This document shows, in pieces, positions 8,177 through 15,136 of a stretch of 64,000 nucleotides of DNA. The stretch is from assembly GCF_003054175.1 (NCBI RefSeq), contig NZ_QBKN01000010.1, positions 62,001 through 126,000 of the forward strand, in the 5' to 3' direction. Origin of the DNA: Allosediminivita pacifica (GTDB lineage Bacteria > Pseudomonadota > Alphaproteobacteria > Rhodobacterales > Rhodobacteraceae). A program made the position numbers and the translations under genes. Under the pieces are notes generated by a model. It did no database searches, was not told the DNA's origin, and saw only the letters and a list, made by a program, of their open reading frames with translations. Each line of letters starts with the position of its first letter. Position 1 is the stretch's first letter.

Positions 8177-9111
8177 GCGTAGCCCTCCGCCCGGTTCACC
8201 CGCGCCCGCGCGTCCTCGATCAGGCCGACGAAGCCGCGTGGCAGCACGTAGACGATGACGAGGAAGGCCACGCCCAGAAGCAGCGTCGTCTGGTTCGGCA
8301 CGCTGGCCGAGATGCCCTCCCACAGGAAGGTGAAGGGGATGACGCCGACGACCGGCCCCCAGAGCCGCCCGGTGCCGCCCAGAAGCGCCATGATGACCAC
8401 CTGGAAGGAGAGCATTGGCGTGAAGGCGAGGATCGGCTCGATGTAGACATAGCGGGGGGCGAGCACGGCGCCGGTGATCGCGGCAAAGGCGCCGGGCACC
8501 ATGAAAAGCAGCACCTTGGCGCGCGCTGTATGAATGCCGGAATGGCGGGCCACCTCCTCGTCGTCGCCGATGATGCGCAGGGCAAAGCCCAGCCGCGAGC
8601 GCCCGATGAGCCAGCCCAGCAGCCAGACGAGGCCCGCGAGGCCCAGCAGCTGCCAGTAGATGTGCGCCTCGGTGATGGAGGTCAGGACGTAGATGCCCTT
8701 GGTGCCCGACACCGTCTGCCCCCAGGTGATGATCTGGCGGATGAACTCGGCCAGCCCGAGCGTGAAGATGACGAAGTAGACGCCCGAGAGGCGCAGCGTG
8801 GCGAGACCCACGAGCGCGGCCAGCGCGGCACCGATGAGGCCCGCGAGCGGCGGCAGCACCCAGTAGGGCAGATGCTCGATCCCGAGGCCGGTGGTATAGG
8901 TGCCCACGCCGAAGAAGGCTGCCGTGGCGAGCGAGATGTAATGCGTGGGCCCCGAGAAGAGCGCCCATGACGTGGCGAGCACCGTGTACAAGGCGATGGT
9001 GACGCCGATGGTGAGCCAGTAGGCCGTGGTGAGCAGGGGCAGGCAGGCGGCGACGCCCAGCAGCACGGCGGTAAGGGCAAGGCCCTGCCAGTTCTTGGCG
9101 GTCAGGCGCAT
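8173..9111 (-). CDS. livM: branched-chain-type ABC transporter permease LivM
   Basis: This 312-aa polytopic membrane protein has about nine hydrophobic segments and the LivM motifs SGPTHYISLATAAFFGVG and RIIGDDEEVARHSGIHT in the cytoplasmic coupling loop. The start at 9111 follows AAGGGAGG. It forms the membrane channel with LivH. The 199-bp gap upstream to livH holds the 134-bp repeat at 9141-9274. Confidence 0.92.
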   Translation of the reverse strand: MRLTAKNWQGLALTAVLLGVAACLPLLTTAYWLTIGVTIALYTVLATSWALFSGPTHYISLATAAFFGVGTYTTGLGIEHLPYWVLPPLAGLIGAALAALVGLATLRLSGVYFVIFTLGLAEFIRQIITWGQTVSGTKGIYVLTSITEAHIYWQLLGLAGLVWLLGWLIGRSRLGFALRIIGDDEEVARHSGIHTARAKVLLFMVPGAFAAITGAVLAPRYVYIEPILAFTPMLSFQVVIMALLGGTGRLWGPVVGVIPFTFLWEGISASVPNQTTLLLGVAFLVIVYVLPRGFVGLIEDARARVNRAEGYA

Positions 9112-9140
9112 GGGGTGCCTCCCTTGCAGGGTGAGACGGA

Positions 9141-9274
9141 GCCGGGCAGCGCCCGACCTGGCGGGCGCGTGTCCTTCCCGTGTTCGGAGCGGGCCGCAAG
9201 ATTTCCGCACGTCGGATGATCCCCGCACGACACCGCCAAAGCGCCCTCCTGCCGGAGGTCGGGCGCTGCCCGGC
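9141..9274. repeat. 134-bp intergenic element with perfect 19-bp terminal inverted repeats, liv copy B
   Basis: The left arm at 9141-9159 and the right arm at 9256-9274 are perfect 19-bp inverted repeats of each other (GCCGGGCAGCGCCCGACCT and its complement). The element has the same length as the copy at 7256-7389 and similar ends, while the middle of the two copies has diverged. It lies between livH and livM. Confidence 0.75.
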
Positions 9275-9310
9275 GTGCCGCCGGGCGGGACCTCATTCCA
9301 GTGGCGCGGA

Positions 9311-10177
9311 TCATGCCGTCTTCCTTCCGAACAGCCCCTGCGGGCGGAAGAGCAGGATGGTGACGAAAAGCAGGTAGGCGGCGGCGAGCGTCAGGCCGGG
9401 GTCGATGACGCTGGCCACGAAGGTCTCGAGCAGCCCCAGCATGAGGGCCGCGACCACCGTGCCGCGCACGTCGCCGACGCCGCCCATGATGACGATCACC
9501 AGCGCCTTGAGCGTGAAGAGCACCCCGGTCGAGGCGTCGAGCGTCAGGAAGGTCGAGATCAGCGCGCCGCCGGTGGCCGTAACCGCTCCGCCAAGGGCGA
9601 AGGCGAGCGCCGCGAGCCGCCCCACGTCGATGCCCACGAGCCGTGCGCTGTCGGGCGCCACCGCGATGGCGCGGATCGACATGCCCGGGCGCGAGCGGTT
9701 GAGCCAGAGGTAGAGCGCGCCGCAGATGGCCACGGCCGCCACGAAAGCCGCCAGCCGGTTGGCCCCGTAGGTGCCGCCCAGCAGGGCCACGGGAAAGCTC
9801 AGGTAGGAATAGCTGAAGTAGTCGCCACCGAAGACGGCCAGCATGATCCCCACCGCCACGAAGCTGAGACCGAAGGTGGTCAGGATCGCGTCCACCTCGA
9901 GCTGGCCGCGCGATTTCGCGCGTTTCACCAGCGGGCCCAGGAAGACCATGTAGATCGCCCAGTTCAGCGCGAAGGCCAGCGGCGCCACCAGCACGACGGT
10001 CAGGAAGGGGCTCACCTGCCCTGCACCGTAGAGCCAGAAGGCAGCAAAGGCGCCGGCCACCAGCATCTCGCCGTTGGCGAGGTTCATGATCCGCGCCATG
10101 CCGTATTGCAGGTTCAGCCCCATCGCGATCAGCGCGTAGGTGCCGCCCAGCAGCAGGCCCGTGACGATCACATCCAT
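9311..10177 (-). CDS. livH: branched-chain-type ABC transporter permease LivH
   Basis: The 288-aa protein has about eight transmembrane helices and LivH signature segments such as GLLLGGTYALIAMGLNLQYG near the N terminus, the coupling loop RAIAVAPDSARLVGID, and GGVGDVRGTVVAALMLG near the C terminus. The start at 10177 follows GGAGAGCAAG. It pairs with LivM. It is 57 bp downstream of the binding-protein gene. Confidence 0.92.
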   Translation of the reverse strand: MDVIVTGLLLGGTYALIAMGLNLQYGMARIMNLANGEMLVAGAFAAFWLYGAGQVSPFLTVVLVAPLAFALNWAIYMVFLGPLVKRAKSRGQLEVDAILTTFGLSFVAVGIMLAVFGGDYFSYSYLSFPVALLGGTYGANRLAAFVAAVAICGALYLWLNRSRPGMSIRAIAVAPDSARLVGIDVGRLAALAFALGGAVTATGGALISTFLTLDASTGVLFTLKALVIVIMGGVGDVRGTVVAALMLGLLETFVASVIDPGLTLAAAYLLFVTILLFRPQGLFGRKTA

Positions 10178-10234
10178 CTTGCTCTCCAGCCCGGAAGGGC
10201 CCGGCACGAGCATCCCCGCGCCGGGTCGGTGTCC

Positions 10235-11437
10235 TCAGTTCCAGTCGGGGCCTGCCAGGACCGGCACGGCGCCCTCGCGCCCGGTGGAGGCGACGCCCTT
10301 GAAGACGCCGTCCTGCCACTGGCCGACGGTCCAGAAGGCGGTGTTGTTGTTGTTCTCGTTGAAATCGAGAACCCCGATCACCGTGTCGAAGGCATGGCCC
10401 TTGATGAACTCGATGATCGCCGGGTTATCGAGACTGCCGACCTCGCGGATGGCTTCCTCGAGCACCTGGAACGAGCTGTAGACCATGGCGCTGGCCCAGT
10501 AGTCGGGCTTGGCGCCGGTGACCTCTTCGTGCCGCGCGGCGTATTCCTGGAAGGCCTCGCCGTCGGCGTGCACGCCGCCGATGCCCAGCACGCCCTCGGC
10601 GTCGTCACCGAAGCGGGCCTGGTAGGCCGGGAAGGCCGTGCCCACGGCGGTGAAGAAGGCCCCCACCTCGAGCCCCTCGACGATGGCCTGTTCGGTCAGC
10701 GCAAAGGTGTCGGGCGGGTAGGACCAGGCGATGAAGGCATCGGGTCCGGCGGCCTTGGCCCCCTTCATCACTGGCGAAAGGTCCTGCGTCCCCAGCGGAT
10801 AGGAGGTCTCGTAGACGATGTCGTAGCCCGCCGCCTCGAAGGCCGGGCCCGCCTGGTTCATGAGCTCGATGCCGAAGGCGTCGGCCACGTTCACCATGGC
10901 AAGCTTGTTGCCGATCACGCCCTCGTCGCGCAGCGCGTCCATGGCGACCACGGTGCTTTCGACGATGGCCTGCGCGCCGCCCAGCGTGAAGAACACGTTG
11001 GGAAACTGCTGCGACAGCTGGTCGGCCTGATCGGTGGTGGCGGTCGCGGTCACCATGGGCAGGCCGAAGCGGTTGTAGATCGGCGCGGCGGCAAGGTTGA
11101 GACCCGTGGAATAGGGCGGCAGCACGATGTCGGCCTCGTCCTGGCTCACCAGCCGCTGCACGGCCTTGATGGTCTCGCCCGGGTTGGTCTGGTCGTCGTA
11201 CTCGATGACCTCGACCATGTACTGCGCGTCGCCGACCTGAAGCCCGCCGCGGGCGTTCACGTCATGCGCCCAGAGCTGCACGTTGGGCCAGTAGGTCACC
11301 GCCGCGCCGCCGGCGAGCGGCCCGGTCTTGGGCGCCACCGCGCCAATGGTCAGCGTCTCCTGCGCCAAGGCCGGCACGGCCACGCCGGCAGCAAGGGCCG
11401 CGGCGGCGAGCGCCCCGAAAGTCCTGCGTTTCATCAT
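10235..11437 (-). CDS. periplasmic substrate-binding protein of the Liv-type ABC transporter
   Basis: This 400-aa protein has a Sec signal peptide (MMKRRTFGALAAAALAAGVA...ALAQ) and a type-I periplasmic-binding fold of the Leu/Ile/Val-binding family (LTIGAVAPKTGPLAGGAA, ADIVLPPYSTGLNLAAAP). The start ATG-ATG at 11437 is preceded by GGAGGAAACCC. The ligand is unknown; relatives bind amino acids, amides, urea or aromatic acids. Its position directly after an aldehyde dehydrogenase gene and before livHMGF suggests an aromatic or amino-acid-derived carbon source. The C-terminal half contains an Asn run (FNENNNNTAFW). Confidence 0.88.
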   Translation of the reverse strand: MMKRRTFGALAAAALAAGVAVPALAQETLTIGAVAPKTGPLAGGAAVTYWPNVQLWAHDVNARGGLQVGDAQYMVEVIEYDDQTNPGETIKAVQRLVSQDEADIVLPPYSTGLNLAAAPIYNRFGLPMVTATATTDQADQLSQQFPNVFFTLGGAQAIVESTVVAMDALRDEGVIGNKLAMVNVADAFGIELMNQAGPAFEAAGYDIVYETSYPLGTQDLSPVMKGAKAAGPDAFIAWSYPPDTFALTEQAIVEGLEVGAFFTAVGTAFPAYQARFGDDAEGVLGIGGVHADGEAFQEYAARHEEVTGAKPDYWASAMVYSSFQVLEEAIREVGSLDNPAIIEFIKGHAFDTVIGVLDFNENNNNTAFWTVGQWQDGVFKGVASTGREGAVPVLAGPDWN

Positions 11438-11460
11438 GGGTTTCCTCCTCCCTGTTGATG

Positions 11461-12888
11461 TCATGGCCGGGGGCTCCCCTCCCCCAGCCGCTCTGCCTGC
11501 GGCACGTCGCGTTCCGTCAGCCATTGCAGTTCCGTGAATTCCTCGATGGCGGCATGTCCGCCGAAGCGGCCGTAGCCGCTGTCCTTGAGCCCGCCGAAGG
11601 GCATGTTGGGATCGTCGTAGACGGTCGATCCGTTGACATGCACCACGCCCGCCTCGAGCCGCTGGGCCACGGCGCGCGCCTGCGCCATGTCGCCGCCGAT
11701 GACCGAGACCGAAAGCGCGAAGGCGCTGTCGTTGGCCACGCTCACCGCCTCGTCGACATCGGCCACGCGCACGATCCCCGCGATGGGGCCGAAGACCTCT
11801 TCCTCGTAGAGCCGCATTCCGAAGGCCACGTGATCGAGCAGCGTCGGCTGGACGAGATCGGCCAGCGCCTCGCCCCCGGTGACAAGCTCCGCCCCCTTGG
11901 AGACGGCGTCGGCGATCAGCCCGCGCAGGCGCGTCGCCGCCTCGCGCCCGATGAGCCGACCGAGCGGCGCGCCGCCCTGCCCCGCGCGCAGGCGCTCGGC
12001 CTCGGCGCGGAAGGCGGCGACGAAGGCCTCGGCCACCGCGTCGACCACGATCACGCGGTCGGTGGACATGCAGATCTGTCCCTGGTTGAGGAAGGTGGCA
12101 TGGGCCGCGACGCGCGCCGCGGCGGGAATATCGGCATCGCCCAGCACCAGCATCGCGCCCTTGCCCGAAAGCTCCAGCAGGTTGCGCTTGAGATGCCGCG
12201 CGCAGCTGAGCGCCAGCTGCCGCCCCACGCGGGTCGATCCGGTGAAGTTCACGCGCCGCACCGCCGGGTGCGCGATCAGCGCCTCGGCCACGTCATGGCC
12301 CTGGTCGGGGGCGTTCGACACGAAACCCAGCACGCCTTCGGGCAGCCCGCCTTCGCGCAGCGCCTGCGCCACCAGCGCGTGGGTCGCGGGGCAAAGCTCG
12401 GACCCCTTGAGCACCACGGTGTTGCCAAGCGCCAGCGGCGCCGCCACCGCGCGCACCGCCAGCGTCACCGGCGCATTCCACGGCGCGATGCCCAGCACCA
12501 CGCCCGCCGGACGCCGCCGCAGGTGATAGCGCATCCCCTCGGGCGCGCCGCAGGCAGGGCCGTCGCAGCCCGTGTCGACGAGCGTGCTGGCCTGCATCAG
12601 CATCCGCTGGGCCAGCGTCAGGTTGAAGGCAACCCAGTCGGGCGTGACGCCAAGCTCGCGCCCGGCCAGGTCGGCAAGCTCGGCCCCGTGGTGGTGCAGC
12701 CGGTCGGCGGCGCGCACCAGCATGGCGATGCGCTGCGCGCCGGGCAGTGCCGCCCATGCCGGAAAGGCCAAGGCGGCGGCGTCGGCGGCCTGCTCGGCCT
12801 CCGCCACGCCCATCGGCGCGGACGACACCTCCCTGTCCGGGGACAGCGCGCGCTGCGCGCCCTCCCCGGCGTTCCCGGCATGTTTCAC
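11461..12888 (-). CDS. aldehyde dehydrogenase (salicylaldehyde/benzaldehyde dehydrogenase-like)
   Basis: This 475-aa protein is an aldehyde dehydrogenase with general base Glu239 (ELSGKGA) and catalytic Cys273 in GQICMST, the same active-site motif as the dehydrogenase at 4536-6011. The first 25 residues (KHAGNAGEGAQRALSPDREV) do not resemble the usual family N terminus. Translation starts at a GTG at 12888 with GGGAGGACGCC upstream. It is the first gene of the operon that continues with the binding protein and livHMGF. The divergent AraC-family gene is 145 bp away and is the likely regulator. The substrate is inferred to be an aromatic aldehyde but is not proven. Confidence 0.85.
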   Translation of the reverse strand: MKHAGNAGEGAQRALSPDREVSSAPMGVAEAEQAADAAALAFPAWAALPGAQRIAMLVRAADRLHHHGAELADLAGRELGVTPDWVAFNLTLAQRMLMQASTLVDTGCDGPACGAPEGMRYHLRRRPAGVVLGIAPWNAPVTLAVRAVAAPLALGNTVVLKGSELCPATHALVAQALREGGLPEGVLGFVSNAPDQGHDVAEALIAHPAVRRVNFTGSTRVGRQLALSCARHLKRNLLELSGKGAMLVLGDADIPAAARVAAHATFLNQGQICMSTDRVIVVDAVAEAFVAAFRAEAERLRAGQGGAPLGRLIGREAATRLRGLIADAVSKGAELVTGGEALADLVQPTLLDHVAFGMRLYEEEVFGPIAGIVRVADVDEAVSVANDSAFALSVSVIGGDMAQARAVAQRLEAGVVHVNGSTVYDDPNMPFGGLKDSGYGRFGGHAAIEEFTELQWLTERDVPQAERLGEGSPRP

Positions 12889-13033
12889 GGCGTCCTCCCA
12901 AACGTCGCGGCCCCCGTGGCGCGGGGCTCCTCCTGCCCCTGTCGCGCCTGCGGCCGGTCTTCATAGGACCCCTTGACGGCGGGCCGGTAAATATCGAATT
13001 GTCGGAAATTCTTTGCAGTGTGAGGGAAAAAGC

Positions 13034-13933
13034 GTGCCTGCATCGCATCTTCTGGGCGCCGATGCGGCGCCGGGGCTTCGGGCCGAGAGGCTGCGACCGG
13101 CGCTGCAGACGCGGGTGCTGGGGCGCGCGGGCACCGGCGCGGGGGCGCAGATCCGGGCGCTGCACCTGACCCGCGGCGCGGCGCAGCTGCGCGGCCCGGA
13201 CGAACGCACGCTCACCGCGCCGGTCTTCGCCTGGATGCCCTGGGACGAGGCACTGCGGCTCGACCTCGGCGCCTCGGCGCAGGGGGTGCACCTGCTGGTC
13301 GATCCCGGCGCGCTCGAACGCGCCCTGCACCACCGCCCCGAGGCCGCCACCCTGCGCTTCATCGCCGGGCGCACCACGGTGCTCCAGCTCGGCGCCGACG
13401 CGGCGGCGGGGACCGCCGTGCAGGGCTGTCTCGACGGGATGCTGTCGGAGACGCAGGGCGCGGCGGCGCTGGCGCCCGCGGTGATCGACTCGCTCCTGCA
13501 CGTGCTGCTGGTGCTGCTCTACCGCGGCCAGCCGCAGGCGGTGCAGGCCGAGGCGCGGGGCACCACGGCGCTGGGCACGCGCTTTGCCGCGCTGGTCGAG
13601 GCGCATTTCCGCGACCACTGGACGGCGCAGCGCTACGCCCGCGTGCTGGGCATCTCGCGCGACCGGCTGAACGACATCTGCCAGCGCGATTTCGGCCGCC
13701 CGCCGGGGGCGCTGATCCGCGAGCGGCTGCACCTCGAGGCGCGGCTCTACCTCGAGAACTCGGCCCTTTCCATCGACCAGATCGGCGCGCTGCTGGGCTT
13801 TTCGGCCACGCCGCAGTTCGCGCGGTTCTTCCGCGCCAACGAGGGCCAGCCGCCGGGACGGTTCCGCGCCGCGCTGCGCCGGGGCGACGGGGCCGAGATC
13901 GGCGGACACGCCGCGCCCTATGCCTGGCCCTGA
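13034..13933 (+). CDS. AraC/XylS-family transcriptional regulator
   Basis: The C-terminal 100 residues are an AraC-type double helix-turn-helix (YARVLGISRDRLNDICQRDFG and SIDQIGALLGFSATPQFARFFRANEGQPPGRFRA). The N-terminal 190 residues are a putative effector-binding domain. The GTG at 13034 is preferred because GAGGG lies 7 nt upstream; a TTG at 13013 is the longer alternative. It is transcribed divergently from the dehydrogenase/liv operon across an AT-rich gap, so it probably senses the imported compound and activates that operon. The effector is unknown. Confidence 0.85.
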   Translation: MPASHLLGADAAPGLRAERLRPALQTRVLGRAGTGAGAQIRALHLTRGAAQLRGPDERTLTAPVFAWMPWDEALRLDLGASAQGVHLLVDPGALERALHHRPEAATLRFIAGRTTVLQLGADAAAGTAVQGCLDGMLSETQGAAALAPAVIDSLLHVLLVLLYRGQPQAVQAEARGTTALGTRFAALVEAHFRDHWTAQRYARVLGISRDRLNDICQRDFGRPPGALIRERLHLEARLYLENSALSIDQIGALLGFSATPQFARFFRANEGQPPGRFRAALRRGDGAEIGGHAAPYAWP

Positions 13934-14008
13934 CACCTCCGGTTGCGTCGCGCTTTCCTCGCGCCACCAGATATGGCAGGACTGACAGGCCAGACGACCG
14001 GAGCCCCC

Positions 14009-15136
14009 ATGCCGCCCTTCCGCTTCATCCATGCCTCGGACCTGCACCTGGGCCGACGCTTCGCCAACATCCCGCAGCCGCCCGACGGCAACATCCGCGG
14101 CCGGCTGATGGAGGCGCGGCACGCCGCCATCGGGCGGCTGGCGCAGGCGGCGCGGGATCACGGCGCGCACCACGTGCTGATCGCGGGCGACACCTTCGAC
14201 ACGGCCACGCCCTCGCCCCACGTGCTGCGGCAGGCGCTGACGGCCATGGGCGAGGATGCGGGCGTGCAGTGGTGGCTGCTGCCGGGCAACCACGACAACC
14301 TGCGCGACGCCGAGGAGCTCTGGGCGACCCTCGCGCGCGACGCGCCCGCCAACGTGCACGCGCTGGCGACGCCAGAGGTCCGGCAGATGGCCGAGGGCGT
14401 CAGCCTGCTGCCCTGCCCCGTCACGCACCGCGCCACCGGGCGCGACCTGACCGCCGAGATGCCCGGCACCGCGACGCCCGAGGGCGATATCCGCCTCGGC
14501 CTCGCCCACGGCGGCGTGGTGGATTTCACCGAGGACGGCGCGGCCATCCCGCCCGACCGCGACCGCAGCGCGCGGCTCGACTACCTCGCGCTGGGCGACT
14601 GGCACGGTCGGCTGACCGTCTCGGACCGGGTGCACTACCCCGGCAGCCCCGAGCAGGACCGTTTCAAGCACGACCGGCGCGGCGGCTGCCTTGCAGTGAC
14701 GCTTGGCGCAGGCGCGCCCGAGGTCGCCGAGGTCGAGACCGGCAGCTTCCTCTGGCGCGAGGCGGAGCTTCCGCTGCTTGCCGAACAGGACGCCGACAAG
14801 GCGCTGCGCGACGCGCTGCCCGCGACGGGGCGGCGCGATATCCTCCTGCGGCTGCGCGCCACCGGCTGGGCGCGCCTGCCCGAACAGGTGGCGCTCACCC
14901 GCGCGGCCGAGGATGCCGCCCCCGACTTTGCCCATTTCGAGTTGCGCAGCGGCGCGCTCGGCACGCTTTATGAAACCGCCGACCTCGACGAGATCGACCG
15001 CGGCGGCGCGCTGCGGCTGGCCGCGAATGCCCTGCGGGACGAGAGCGAGGACGAGACCCGCGCCGAAACCGACCGCACCATCGCCCGCGCGGCGCTCGCC
15101 CGCCTCTATGCCTACGTGAAGGAGGACAGCGCATGA
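14009..15136 (+). CDS. SbcD/YhaO-like DNA repair metallophosphoesterase
   Basis: This 375-aa protein has the calcineurin-like nuclease motifs in order: ASDLHLG, AGDTFD, LLPGNHDN, LAHGG and LGDWHGR. These bind two metal ions in Mre11/SbcD nucleases. The start at 14009 fits the beginning of the family homology (FRFIHASDLHLG). Its stop overlaps the start of the SMC-like gene by ATGA, so the two are co-translated and likely form an Mre11/Rad50-like complex that processes DNA ends. It is closer to Bacillus YhaO than to classical SbcD in overall layout. Confidence 0.88.
   Translation: MPPFRFIHASDLHLGRRFANIPQPPDGNIRGRLMEARHAAIGRLAQAARDHGAHHVLIAGDTFDTATPSPHVLRQALTAMGEDAGVQWWLLPGNHDNLRDAEELWATLARDAPANVHALATPEVRQMAEGVSLLPCPVTHRATGRDLTAEMPGTATPEGDIRLGLAHGGVVDFTEDGAAIPPDRDRSARLDYLALGDWHGRLTVSDRVHYPGSPEQDRFKHDRRGGCLAVTLGAGAPEVAEVETGSFLWREAELPLLAEQDADKALRDALPATGRRDILLRLRATGWARLPEQVALTRAAEDAAPDFAHFELRSGALGTLYETADLDEIDRGGALRLAANALRDESEDETRAETDRTIARAALARLYAYVKEDSA

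Noticed and set aside
12293-14935. 880-codon open frame on the minus strand
   Set aside because: It runs antisense through the AraC and SbcD-like genes, shows no protein family pattern, and is a by-product of the high GC content.
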